Assembly (NCBI GenBank): GCA_008330645.1
Contig: VLTN01000017.1
Coordinates: forward strand, 310,001 to 374,000
Length of the DNA stretch: 64,000 nt
Direction: 5' to 3'
From: Cafeteria roenbergensis
Taxonomy: Eukaryota; Sar; Bigyra; Bicosoecida; Cafeteriaceae
The notes beneath the pieces are model-generated. The model ran no database searches and was not told where the DNA came from. It saw only the letters and a list, made by a program, of their open reading frames with translations. A program made the translations under genes and the position numbers. Of the stretch, positions 41,001 through 48,825 are shown piece after piece. The stretch's first letter is position 1. Every line of letters begins with the position of its first letter.

Positions 41001-42032
41001 GGGCTGAAGGACGACGACACGTCCGTTCCGCTGGAGCCGCCAACTGAGGACGAGGTTGCGGCGGCGAAGCGCCGCATGTCTGGCATCTCGCGGCACAGGT
41101 CAGGGAGGAGCCGGGGCAGCAGCAGGGACGTGCGCACAAGCCAGGGGCTCGGCGGAAAGCTGCAGAGCCTTGTCATCAGAGCCGAGTCGGACGAGAGCTC
41201 GGCGGTCATCTCGTCGTCGCAGCTGTCGCGCAACCCGGCCGCGGCAATGTGCGCCTTTGCTTTGGACATGGTGGACGAGATCTACGAGCTGAAGCATGCG
41301 TACGGCTTGCCTGACTTCGCCATGCGCATTGGTATCCACGTGGGCTCCGTGGTGGGCGGCGTCATCGGCACGCATCGGCCCAGGTACTTCGTCTGGGGCC
41401 CGGACACAGTCATCGGGAACGCGATGGAGAGCGGCTGCCCCGTGGGCCAGGTAATGCTCAGTGCAGCTGCCCATCAGAAGGTCAAGGTGCTCGAGGCGTT
41501 TGAGTTTGACACGCCCCGAGTGGTCAGCGTTGAGGGCCAGCCTGTTGACACGGTGCTCCTCCGAGGCGTCGGGGATCGGGATGTCCCGCTCCCCGGCACT
41601 TCCGTTCAGCTCAGCGCAGCAGGGGAGCCTGTCCTCAAGATGCCGCCCGTGGCGAAAGGAGCAGACAAGGCCCCGCCTGCTCCCCCCCGGAAGCCAATCG
41701 TGCCAGACCGGGACCTCAAGGCAGAGGCCAGCCACAAGTCTGGTCCGCCTCGGCCTCCTCCTGCCCCCCACGGCAAGGTGAAGCTCCAGGCCAAGAAGCC
41801 GAGCCCGCCAGCCGGCCGCTCGCCAGGGATGCCCGAGTTGCACCTTCCCGCTGCGGCCAAAGACAAGACCGACTTCGAGGCCAGAGCCGTGGGGCACATT
41901 GAGTTTCCTGGCGATGAGATTCCCGCAGTTTTGGAGAGCAAGAGCATGTTTGTGAATCAAATGTCGACCATCTACAGCGACGGCTCAGTAGATGGAAAGC
42001 TCGAGGAGGAACCCAGCGCTGCATCCGAGTGA
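35007..42032 (+). CDS. 12-TM class III nucleotidyl cyclase with swapped C1/C2 order
   Basis: One uninterrupted frame of 2341 residues from the ATG at 35007. Six TM helices (residues ~95-290) precede a long linker and cyclase domain 1 (~820-990). Six more TM helices (~1250-1460) precede cyclase domain 2 (~1495-2180). Domain 1 has lost both metal Asp (Tyr825 in MFVYVEGL, Asn869 in YKVMAIANMY) but keeps Asn942 and Arg946 in NYHIFGDTVNVASRM, so it is C2-like. Domain 2 keeps Asp1501 (YSDIVGFTKLS) and Asp1546 (YKIETIGDAF) but has Val/Ala at the Asn/Arg positions in YFVWGPDTVIGNAMES, matching mammalian C1. The two should form one active site, with the order reversed relative to animal adenylyl cyclases, as known for ciliate and apicomplexan guanylyl cyclases. 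Purine-selecting positions are Met865 and His935, so the ATP/GTP preference is open. Domain 2 is split by ~520 disordered residues (1555-2075). Confidence 0.93.
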   Translation: MLTASARDSSGRAASTMLRTLSPELLMEATSGQSSARTGMVGGGGARSGAGAYQTKHFSAVDSERHPIFLEFADSSLEQLYRVYAARRGIAYLRRTCLILLALLLAMTVMELTWAGSPWSADQVAVLSCRGLAVLWISIITLMIDPGWSPRRLRNSAICLFAGLSSTLVAASIMGSEVPLPAELSVDSGLRVQSGSGTFYVRSLTWWSSISDIAMTMAAHSSGLRYFHASTAALLHFALVSVTGLSQASEEDVFVGQAAFLLGLANVLATVMAYYAENASRSDFVHMRNVTADKRRRDELLSQMLPPRIKARLKDKNAAVTDPVYEGDSRRSSSGGEESGVVVFDAANSDAGTGEAGDPKDACPPTAPSRVDISGHPPLASPGPRGPQSARELGQRGGSRLAGGSLAPTLGGSSRPVPGAPKASARPLALREGSAHRKDSKVGPPRRGSTLASHGQQQFLISPGTDHEGKGLSGVALGPSHSRSNLALKPKKKAKKAFAVTEIKFKTRRRIIGEGQRGVTSLAFMHRQSFDDDGEAGGGVGSAGPTSSSLPRTPSVSSQHSALRARIQSVQSVHDVEDPGLLSIPTKAATFSAMEKKKLMRKGSHRGKFGAEASERFRRAPKKGRRDSAIDIIREALDPDEDEGSVCGPVPKSPQAQAAMSPRAALLARLDLTRYASDLKEVSVEDLLKRDAKVKQAEADDDLTSLPSGHHGVALGSSVIPAHPTQSGLELAASAVRKMSHKHFSMRGSANGSTFGGSSGGDGDEEEEDEAEARQRAEVALNAPPEDVHAPLGAQAEALNARVELAADINGVAFSHESVSVMFVYVEGLSSLAPGVSPVDLVRTLNDLYVLFDAETERCGVYKVMAIANMYLVVAGAPEPDPYHIIRVCDAADRFLAIAQQSQLHLGDAKVSIKMGINTGPVAAGVIGRRTFNYHIFGDTVNVASRMCSTAESMTVHLSRASADDLRDMDPQGWGQRLESRGKMEVKGKGLMETSRLVMPALQRPRLAQTKFSTGAGSGRQTSSAIDHVVSLIRRMASIFPGASNPSGTTAPMPTPQSSSAITPAAAASPGSARQQGDRTSAGLTRAQSHGSGGPTLSRNDAGAQASAGKPKSRSALWRSVSSTGAYPSAAVATGRRSSAPVFPQLLARADSKSAVPQAAAAGFAPGSLRHGARRGSRKAGRLSTHPVRGARPYIIPPPPTLRSMPGSRRAADEAAQRIRIERQHKLLLTFERRSAKGVRFMEHRYQASRERLEIRLASLILRVMAVIVLLLVLFLLIAAFPSDSADIVGWVAMHAGAALSPILGHLALLQLVVWPEARRVSLNEQRRQMGLEIHTKTLHVRRWLPSLTQGTMIFASLSNFTLLVAPMLLHGHFHRLTLAMLLMFGHGFLAIRAIHLAILNFSSCAIFMLMVGNSEHSTPDVFASLSCGVCFAAILTSFHAYSLEASQRRKYLIKRNAFDQATKCQRLLRNMLPSTSHVERLMRGDIIVETLPNVSLLYSDIVGFTKLSGELSHTQLIHLLHDLYTAFDTHLDDYEGLYKIETIGDAFIVIGGMTEAIRSQQTGGGAMLMPGGRLPTSAGKSCAQASAIALGGSAFKPSMGLSMGIGLGMGGDKISVEGAADDEGSLAAIEEEGDSARLSSGSEQQTARSDRTEPSEAEEGAETGKLRLSGPASAPERQVSRRRKSDPSDSERSAGRMGASPSMGSSGQSSNTPSALGSGSAGAPTVSVGPAGNGAPVTGAPASAPTSPEIGPGLDFGGIADSPANISHGDSFHLATMSARDSLRGARTERGILRGSDTATQPSNRVQTGPPASPPAAPRINFQAQVSRGMRDHGMAAVRAVHGDIDFGVATEEELTAPPTPTRDRSASTHGILAHRHRGRSKSKPNGPSRKVEGGSERKPRAASATSARGLPLVPISPHDAAASRLEGGSRRSASPARAAPGPRRHSQPRRSLPSAPTPALGSTRSLRDSPGSRRQSASLSEAERKQATWTSVRRMSGLKDDDTSVPLEPPTEDEVAAAKRRMSGISRHRSGRSRGSSRDVRTSQGLGGKLQSLVIRAESDESSAVISSSQLSRNPAAAMCAFALDMVDEIYELKHAYGLPDFAMRIGIHVGSVVGGVIGTHRPRYFVWGPDTVIGNAMESGCPVGQVMLSAAAHQKVKVLEAFEFDTPRVVSVEGQPVDTVLLRGVGDRDVPLPGTSVQLSAAGEPVLKMPPVAKGADKAPPAPPRKPIVPDRDLKAEASHKSGPPRPPPAPHGKVKLQAKKPSPPAGRSPGMPELHLPAAAKDKTDFEARAVGHIEFPGDEIPAVLESKSMFVNQMSTIYSDGSVDGKLEEEPSAASE

Positions 42033-42164
42033 GCGTCCTTTGCTCCTTTCATTCCTGAGTGTTTGCACGGTGACGGGGTGGCTTGCTGGCAAACCTCTCA
42101 ATGCACGACCGTTCACTGCTCTGCTTGACCACGACTGCCCCCAGCTTCGCCAAACAAGAGCCGC
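42033..42164. other. Short convergent gap
   Basis: Only 132 bp separate the stops of the cyclase (plus) and the FSIP1-like gene (minus), so their 3' UTRs probably overlap. No polyadenylation signal is obvious. Confidence 0.5.
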
Positions 42165-45100
42165 CTACAGTGTCACGCCCAAAGCAGCGGCTCGCGCCCG
42201 AGTCTGGGCCAAGAACTCCTCGTGGGCGTCATCGAAATCGCCCGAGCCCACAGAGTCGCAAAGCTCCCCTGAAGACATTCCCTGCGTGTCAGACAGAAGC
42301 ACGTCCTCGCTCGGACTTGCAGGGGGAGAGCCAGCGCCTTCGTGCGCAGAGGGCGCATCGTCACAGTCCAGCAAGTCCACAGCTTCTGGGGGCAGATCCC
42401 CGTCGGACGCATCGCTGGCTGAATCAACCGACGACGGCGGCGGGGGGGTGGCCGCGCCGTCGTCCACCCACCCCGCGCCCTCCTCAGCCGCAAGCAGTGC
42501 TTCTGCAGCAGCATACGCCTCGCGGAGCTCCTCGTCAGGCTCGCCCTCGTCCTCATCCTCGCAGTCGGCGGGCGAGCCGAGGCTTCGAGCTCCAGCCCTG
42601 CCGTCCTCATCAGGGAACTCACCACCACCAGCGAGGCCTGCGGAGGCCGCCGCTGCTGCTGCCGGGAGTGCGCTGCTCGGCTGTCCCGTGCTGGTTGCCG
42701 CCTCCGCTGCCTGGCTGAGCTCCTGCTGGCTGCGGCTGTGTCCGGTCGAGCTAGCGCTTGGAGCTGCCTCGTCGACTGCTCGGGCCGTCTGCGCTGCTGC
42801 TGCAGCTGCTGCCGCCGCCGCTGCCGCTTGCCGCGAGGCGCCGCCCAAGATCGCGGCGCCGGGGGGATGTCCAGAGCAGCCTAGCCCGTCGCCGCTTGTG
42901 CCTCGGCTTTCCTCGTCGCTCGCAGGCGCTCTGCCGCTCTGTGGCGCTCTGCGGCCCAGTCCCCATCTCCCGCTGGCTTGCAAGCCTCCAGCCGTCCCGC
43001 GCGCGGCTGCTGCGCCCCCTTGGCCGGGCGGCACTTCTTCGCCAGGGCGCGCGCCGCTTGCGCTGGCTCGCCCAACATCGTCGTCGACGTCCGAACCCGC
43101 CAACTCCTCGCCATCAAGCTCCACAATCTCCATCCCAGCGAGCCCAGGGTCGCGTTGCGCCTCTGCGACCAGCTCTGCGATCCGGGCCTCCAGTTCGGCA
43201 GAGCCGATTTGCAGCCAGCCGTGCGGCAGCGACGCCAGGCGCGAGGCAGACGCGGAATCAGCCGCTGCAAGCCGAGTGCGGTCGTACGACTCCCGGGCGC
43301 GGGCAGTCTCAACGGCGATGTCCCGGCGCGACACGCGGCGGCTGACTGAGCCCAGGCTGCTCTCACAGGCCCCACCAGTGAGCGCCCGTGAGCGCGCGCT
43401 GAGGGCGCCGCGCAGCGCACTGGCAGAGCCTGGCTGCTGCGGCTCCTGGGCCCGCGGAAATGCGCCGGAGTCTCCGGCGGTTTCGCGCACGGTCCCGAGG
43501 CGGAGCGCCCTCACGCCAGCGCTAGCACCGCCAGAGGTGCCCCCGTGCGCGCCCGCACCCTCCCCACCGCCGCCCACTGCGCCGATTCCCAGGCCGAGGC
43601 CGCCGGCAGAGACGACCGACCGGTCGGACACCGAGCCGCTGCCAGGCGACCGCGGGTTCCAGCTGCTCCCTGCACCCGCCCTGGGCGGCGATGGGAGGCC
43701 GCCAGCGGCACTGCTTGCAGCGCCCGGCGGGGCGGCGCCGGCCAGCGCGGCCAGCGCGCTGTCGATCCGCGAAAGCCGGGCTCGCGACCTGCGAACCGTG
43801 CGCATGAGCGCCGCATCGGGGGCGCCGTCCGATCCCGGGCCGAAGCGATCGGCCGTGCGCCCGGTGCGAGGGAGGGACGCTGCCTGCGACCGCGCGGACG
43901 CAAGCATGCCGGAGCCGCCAGCGGGATGCGGGGCAGAGCGACCTGGGCTGGCGCCCCCTTCCGCCCCAGCCCCAGCCCCAGCCCCAGCTCCTGCTCCTGC
44001 ATTGGGGCTCCGGGCCGAAGCCCTCTCGTCGTCTTCCCCGAGCTCTGTGAGGAACACAGGGTCGATAAGTCGTAAGGACACCGCTCCGCCGCGGCGGCCG
44101 GCGGCGGCGTCGCTGCTCTGCCCTAGCTCCACCATGGTCCGAAGCGTGGTCTCAGCTGACACCCACCTATCCGCCATGTCGCTCTCCTCCGGAGCGAACC
44201 AGCGTCTCTCACTCTCCGCGGCAAAGGTCTCGCGCTCCCGCCGGCGAACGCGAAGCAGGCGCTCCTGCTTCTCGCGCTGCCGCTGCCAGCGCCTCCGCCG
44301 CAATGTCCACTCGCCACCACGCATCCCCGCCGCAGCCCCGGCGAGCGAAGCGCCCCCCGCAGGAGCCGGCCTCACGGCTCTGGCCGAGGCGGCCACCGAC
44401 CGGCGACTGGTGCCCGAGGCTGCCCCTGCCGCCTCGGCCGCCGCCCGCGACGCTGCTGCCACCGCCCACCCGCTGTCCGCGCTGTCGTGGCCGCCGCCGT
44501 CGTCATCGTCCTTGGCGTCGTCGTCCCGGGGCTGGCGCTGCCTGCCGCTCGCTTCCGCGTCGCTCCCACCAGCTGCCCCGGGTGATCCGGGCGGCAGGCC
44601 GGAGCCACCGCCGTCGTCGTCGCCGTCCTTGGCTTCAGACTCGTCAGCGCAGCTGCGTGGGGCGCCCGCTGCCACCGCTTCCTCGTCCTCCTCGTCGTCT
44701 TCGTCTTCGTTCTCTTCGTCTGCTTCGTCTGCGTCGTCGTCCTCGTCGTCGTCGTCGTCGTCGTCGTCCTCGTCGTCGCCCTCGCTCTCGTCCTCACCGT
44801 CGTCATTGCCGACCAAGAGGGCGATGCGTCTCGCCTCCTCCGGCGTTACCTTCTGGGCGCCAAGAGACCACCCTGCCAGCCGCCTGTTGCGCTGAATGTG
44901 GTCAATGGGAGCCCTGGCTGCCACACTGGCGCCCGCTGCTGCAAGGCGCCCACCCGACGAGGCGCTGCCTCCAGGGCGGGAGGTGCCAGGGGAGAGAGGT
45001 GGTGATCCCGCCCGCCGGGCAGGCGAGCCGGAGCCATGACCGACGGCCGCACCAGCACCAGCACCAAACAGCGCAGCGGCGCCGCCCGCCGCGGAGCCGC

Positions 45101-46757
45101 CAGCAGCGCCAGCGGCCGAGGCCGCAGCCGCCGCCTCCCTCAGCGCCGCCACGGCCACCAGGCCGCCACCAGCAGCGGCGGGACCGCCATCGCCCGCTGC
45201 GAGACCCGCCGGCCCCACTGAGCCAGCAGCAGCCTCTGCGCTGCAGACGCCGCTCGCAGCGGCGGACCCAGCTCCAGCTCCGCCGCCGGCAGAGCCGCCA
45301 CGCGCGCCCGGCCCCGTCCCGGACACCGACTCGACTGCCCCGGCAGAGCCGCTCCTGTCGCCCCTCAGGAGCAGGCTGGACATGCCCGAGGCTGCCGCAA
45401 GCTCCCTTCGCTGCCGCCAGGCCTTGGCCGAGGCCTCCGCCTCTTCCTGGGCTGCTGTAGCGCCCTCCAGCGCTCGCCGGGCGGCGACAAGGCGTCTCTC
45501 ACGGCGCTCCAGCGCCGCGAGCACCTCCTCAGCCTGAGCCATGTACGCGTCGTCGCCGCCTTGGGGAGCAGAGCCGTCAGGCCCGATGGCAGAGCCGGCC
45601 AGGGAGTCACTCATGAGCGACGCTGTGCCCACCCCAGCAGCGGAGGCGTCCCTCGCGGCGACGGCCCCCGCGCGCGCGGTGGCGGCCTCCCCGCGCCCGG
45701 CCGGCCTTGCAGGCGAGCCCTCCAACAGGCCCTCGCCGGAGGCGTGGATGGAGGGCGTGCGGGTGTCGACACCCTGTCCCGCCCTCACAGCGCGAAGCGT
45801 CTCGAGCGCGGCCGCAGCCTCGGCACGAGACCTGGCGGCTGCCGCAGCCACGTCAGCCGCAGCCGCCGCGTCAGCGGCGCTGCCGCCCCCGGCCGATGGC
45901 GGCGTCGGGCCACGGCCAGCCCGCAGCCCACCTGAGTGGTCGGGGGAGTGCAGGCGTGCGGCGGCTGGGACCCCGTCTCGCCGCCGGCTCGACGCCGCAA
46001 TGGGCGACACTGACCTGCCTGAGCTGGGGCGGGAGTCCGTGGGCACGCCTCTGCGCTGCTGCTGCTGCTGCTGCTGTAGTTGCAGTTGCAGTTGCAGCTT
46101 CTGCTGCCGCTCTCGCTCCAGGATGCGTCGTCGGGCAGGGAGCATCGCCCGGGCGGCGCTCTCACCGCCGGGGGAGCCACCAGCTCGCGCAGAGGGTGCC
46201 TGCGCCGAGGCTGGCGCGGAGGCAGGGTCGTCCCTGCGGGTAGAGCCCCGGGAGCGCTGTTCTGACGCCGCGTCGGCGCGGCCAGCGCGGCCGCTTGCCG
46301 GGCGGGAGAGGCTGCCGCTGGAGTCGGGCCTGGACCGGGAGGAAAGGGGCCCGTCCCTGCGCGTGTGGCTCTGCCGGGAGGGCACAGGCAGGGCCGCGTC
46401 GGTCCGGCGTGACGGCAGTGGGGAGGGGGGCGGCCTTGATCCCGTGGCGGAGAAGCTGCTCCGGGCCGATAGGCCGCCGTCGCTCGCAGCTTGCAGCGGG
46501 AGGAGAGCAGAGGCCCTGCCCGCGTCGCCCAGCTGGTGGTGGGCGGGCGCGCGGTGACCTTGCAGTGCAGCAGCGGTTCCGCTGCCCTGCGGCAACGTGC
46601 TTGCTGGGAGCGTGCCGCTGGAGGCGAGGCCGCGCTGAGCGCGCGCCCTTCTTCGCTGCAGCAAAGCCTGCGGCGCGACACACACGAGGGCAGGGGGGCG
46701 GCCTCTTACACTTCGATCCAACGTTTGCGCGGGGCGCCCCAGTGGGCGGCTTGACAT
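42165..46757 (-). CDS. FSIP1-like (fibrous sheath-interacting protein 1) probable ciliary protein
   Basis: Open frame; the ATG at 46757 gives 1530 residues, but the frame stays open to 47378 and the true start is uncertain. Most of it is low-complexity (Ala/Ser/Gly), with a poly-Gln tract and a poly-Asp/Glu tract. Three ordered blocks appear in the order seen in FSIP1. The first is a charged coiled coil (YMAQAEEVLAALERRERRL). The second is IDHIQRNRRLAGW followed by KVTPEEARRIALLV and then an acidic stretch, equivalent to FSIP1 DFIKRNIELAK...REKKRLVELL. The third is RLSRIDSALAAL, like RLREIDEKLKMM. A further helical segment, LPHGWLQIGSAELEARIAEL, follows. FSIP1 is linked to sperm flagella and cilia. 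The match rests on short motifs recalled from memory. Introns within the linkers are possible. Confidence 0.52.
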   Translation of the reverse strand: MSSRPLGRPAQTLDRSVRGRPPALVCVAPQALLQRRRARAQRGLASSGTLPASTLPQGSGTAAALQGHRAPAHHQLGDAGRASALLPLQAASDGGLSARSSFSATGSRPPPSPLPSRRTDAALPVPSRQSHTRRDGPLSSRSRPDSSGSLSRPASGRAGRADAASEQRSRGSTRRDDPASAPASAQAPSARAGGSPGGESAARAMLPARRRILERERQQKLQLQLQLQQQQQQQRRGVPTDSRPSSGRSVSPIAASSRRRDGVPAAARLHSPDHSGGLRAGRGPTPPSAGGGSAADAAAAADVAAAAARSRAEAAAALETLRAVRAGQGVDTRTPSIHASGEGLLEGSPARPAGRGEAATARAGAVAARDASAAGVGTASLMSDSLAGSAIGPDGSAPQGGDDAYMAQAEEVLAALERRERRLVAARRALEGATAAQEEAEASAKAWRQRRELAAASGMSSLLLRGDRSGSAGAVESVSGTGPGARGGSAGGGAGAGSAAASGVCSAEAAAGSVGPAGLAAGDGGPAAAGGGLVAVAALREAAAAASAAGAAGGSAAGGAAALFGAGAGAAVGHGSGSPARRAGSPPLSPGTSRPGGSASSGGRLAAAGASVAARAPIDHIQRNRRLAGWSLGAQKVTPEEARRIALLVGNDDGEDESEGDDEDDDDDDDDEDDDADEADEENEDEDDEEDEEAVAAGAPRSCADESEAKDGDDDGGGSGLPPGSPGAAGGSDAEASGRQRQPRDDDAKDDDDGGGHDSADSGWAVAAASRAAAEAAGAASGTSRRSVAASARAVRPAPAGGASLAGAAAGMRGGEWTLRRRRWQRQREKQERLLRVRRRERETFAAESERRWFAPEESDMADRWVSAETTLRTMVELGQSSDAAAGRRGGAVSLRLIDPVFLTELGEDDERASARSPNAGAGAGAGAGAGAEGGASPGRSAPHPAGGSGMLASARSQAASLPRTGRTADRFGPGSDGAPDAALMRTVRRSRARLSRIDSALAALAGAAPPGAASSAAGGLPSPPRAGAGSSWNPRSPGSGSVSDRSVVSAGGLGLGIGAVGGGGEGAGAHGGTSGGASAGVRALRLGTVRETAGDSGAFPRAQEPQQPGSASALRGALSARSRALTGGACESSLGSVSRRVSRRDIAVETARARESYDRTRLAAADSASASRLASLPHGWLQIGSAELEARIAELVAEAQRDPGLAGMEIVELDGEELAGSDVDDDVGRASASGARPGEEVPPGQGGAAAARGTAGGLQASGRWGLGRRAPQSGRAPASDEESRGTSGDGLGCSGHPPGAAILGGASRQAAAAAAAAAAAAQTARAVDEAAPSASSTGHSRSQQELSQAAEAATSTGQPSSALPAAAAAASAGLAGGGEFPDEDGRAGARSLGSPADCEDEDEGEPDEELREAYAAAEALLAAEEGAGWVDDGAATPPPPSSVDSASDASDGDLPPEAVDLLDCDDAPSAHEGAGSPPASPSEDVLLSDTQGMSSGELCDSVGSGDFDDAHEEFLAQTRARAAALGVTL
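44731..44788. repeat. CGT/TCG triplet tract coding Asp/Glu run
   Basis: Imperfect GTC and CTC triplets, in phase with the minus-strand gene, encode an Asp-rich run of about 18 acidic residues next to the conserved FSIP1-like motif. Confidence 0.85.
46051..46098. repeat. CTG/TTGCAG tract coding poly-Gln and Gln-Leu repeats
   Basis: CTG triplets followed by TTGCAG hexamers. On the minus strand this encodes alternating Gln-Leu then about eight Gln residues in the N-terminal part of the FSIP1-like protein. Confidence 0.85.
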
Positions 46758-47423
46758 CGGCAGCGGCCGAGTCACGCACATCCGCGGGCAGGCAACAGCC
46801 ACGCCTCCTTGGACCTGCCACAGCGGTGCAGCAACCTGGGTGTGCGAGCTCACTTCTGTCCGCTGCTGCCCTGGTGGCGCGTGCGACCTCCGTGGAGCGC
46901 GAGAGGCCAGACGGAGGCTTGGACCGCTGCGACAAGCAGTCGAGAGGCCGGCTACGAGCCGCAACACAGCACGGGCTGGCGTCGCCATGGGCACGGCGAT
47001 TACAAAGAGAGACACCTGGCACGGAACAAGGCAGGCAGCCCATCGTTGCGCGGCAGGGGCGGCGAACAGCGCCTGGCAACGGTGCAAACGCTCACGCGCC
47101 CGCCTGCAGCTCCTCCGCCGCCCGCGCCCGGGGCCTGTCGGGTCTCCCACTCCCAAGACCAGACATGACCGCCCAGCCCGGGGCAGGTCTGCGCCTTGAA
47201 AGCGCACTGCCAGCGGGAGGGCCGAGTGGCGGCGGCGGCCGACTCGGGTGCCGGCTCTGCCCGCCCGTTTGCAGAACGGCAAGAGTTGTGCTTGCCGGAC
47301 TTGCCGTGTGAGAGCGGGGGAGAAAGGAGCGTGTGCATCTGCCGCTTCGCGGGTGTGGTAGGCAGTCCCGTCAGGCAAAGTCGCTGCTCAAGTTGGGCAT
47401 GCCCCAGCAACCGGGGCGGGCGC
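46758..47423. other. Gap between RNA methyltransferase and FSIP1-like gene
   Basis: 666 bp on the 5' side of the FSIP1-like gene. It remains open in the FSIP1-like frame up to 47378, but only 45 bp would then separate it from the methyltransferase stop. I therefore read it mostly as promoter and 5' UTR, possibly with a short upstream exon. The composition gives no clear coding signal. Confidence 0.45.
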
Positions 47424-48557
47424 TCAAATCCGCTCCATGACCTGTGCCACCGCGGGGTCGGCAAGCACGCCCTGCCTAGCCCGCACAGGGAGCTCGCGGG
47501 GAAGGTTGCGCAGCAGCCACGTCGCCAGGAGCCTGAGGCGCTGGGCGTCGGTGACGAAGACGGCGCGACTGTCGATCAGTAGCTGCGCCTCTTCGGTCGG
47601 CAGCTCGTCCACGTCAGGCCACGCCTCGGGCAGCGCGAGGGCAGCCGCGCCATACCTCTCCTCGAACTCCGCGACGGCTGCTGCCGCCGCGTCGGCCGCC
47701 CCAACGTCGATCTGGTCACCGATGGAAGCTGGCGCCCCGGGGGCCAGCCGCGATCCGAGGCAGAGCACGGGGCCAGCGGCAGCGTCCGCGCAGGGGGCCG
47801 CGCGCGCGTCCATGGCTGCCGTAGCAGCATGCGTGGCGATTCCAGCCGCCACCGACACGTTGAGCGACTGCACCATTCCGAACTGCGGAATGAAGAAGGA
47901 GGCATGGGCCCGCTCCACCAGCCGGCGGCTCGTCCCGCGGTGCTCGTTCCCCAGCACCAGGGCCAGCCCCCGCGGCGGGGCGGTGCCGCCGGGCGATGAA
48001 GGGGCCACTGCCGTCGACGGCGGGGGCGCGCTGGGCGGGGCGGCTCCCGCAGCCCGCTCCGACGGCATGTGCCGCATCGGTCGGCCGGAAGCCATCGGCG
48101 CCGCGGATGCCGCCGCACCCCCGAGCTCGCGGCCCAGGGCGGCCTCGAGAGGCAGCGCCTCCCCGTTCAGGTCGGACGCAAGCACGCGAAAGCCGTCGTC
48201 GTCGAGAGCCGTCAGGCAGTCTCTCGCGTCGTGCCAAGTCCGCACGTCCAGCCACCGAGACGCGCCCGCGTCCGGGCCGTCCGACGCCCAGCCCTCGTTC
48301 TCCGCAAGGGCAAAGGGCGTCACCTCAAGGCTGGACAGCAGCTCCAGCCGGGCAAGCCCATAGGCCTCCGCAACGCGATAGACCGCCGCGACGTTGCGCG
48401 GGTTGGCCAGGTTTTCGAGGACCAGCCTCACATCGAAGCGCCGCTGGGCCGCCACTCGCTGCAGCCGGTACCAGCGCTTGGGCTTGACCGTGAGCCGCAG
48501 CGCGTACACCAGCCGCAGCAGCTCCTGGCGGCTCAGGTCTGCAACTGCGCCGGCCAT
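47424..48557 (-). CDS. SpoU/TrmH-family RNA 2'-O-ribose methyltransferase
   Basis: Single exon of 377 residues from the ATG at 48557. The three SPOUT motifs are present in order: motif 1 VLENLANPRNVAAVYRVAEA with the conserved Asn and Arg; motif 2 LALVLGNEHRGTS; motif 3 FFIPQFGMVQSLNVSVAAGI. Together they form the trefoil knot that binds S-adenosylmethionine. A short helical N-terminus (RQELLRLVYALRLTVKPKRW) precedes the domain, and a C-terminal helical extension of about 110 residues follows. The closest bacterial analogue is TrmH, which methylates G18 of tRNA, but plant and protist relatives may act on tRNA or rRNA in organelles or cytosol. The N-terminus is not an obvious transit peptide. 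An Ala/Pro-rich insert lies between motifs 1 and 2. It lies head-to-head with the small membrane-protein gene. Confidence 0.91.
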   Translation of the reverse strand: MAGAVADLSRQELLRLVYALRLTVKPKRWYRLQRVAAQRRFDVRLVLENLANPRNVAAVYRVAEAYGLARLELLSSLEVTPFALAENEGWASDGPDAGASRWLDVRTWHDARDCLTALDDDGFRVLASDLNGEALPLEAALGRELGGAAASAAPMASGRPMRHMPSERAAGAAPPSAPPPSTAVAPSSPGGTAPPRGLALVLGNEHRGTSRRLVERAHASFFIPQFGMVQSLNVSVAAGIATHAATAAMDARAAPCADAAAGPVLCLGSRLAPGAPASIGDQIDVGAADAAAAAVAEFEERYGAAALALPEAWPDVDELPTEEAQLLIDSRAVFVTDAQRLRLLATWLLRNLPRELPVRARQGVLADPAVAQVMERI

Positions 48558-48825
48558 TCACTTCTGCGACGCTGCGCGTTCGGAAGCGCGAGCTGCTCGC
48601 CGAGTCCGCCACCGGCAAAGGGCAGGGCCCTGCCGGAAGCGCTCCCTCCTGTGCCCCGCCGCCCGGTCGAGGCAGCTCGGCGGTGCGCGCGGCCGAGCAA
48701 GGGCGGCAGTGTCGCACGCTGCAGAGCCCTCGCGCAGCATGCCAATAGCGGGAGCAAGTCTGCGGCACTCTGGCCTGTGGGCAAGGGGGCCGCGGCGCCC
48801 GGCCAGGCCACGAGGTGCGGTCGGC
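48558..48825. promoter_or_regulatory. Shared divergent promoter region
   Basis: 268 bp between the ATG of the methyltransferase (48557, minus) and that of the small membrane protein (48826, plus). No motif is recognised. Confidence 0.45.
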
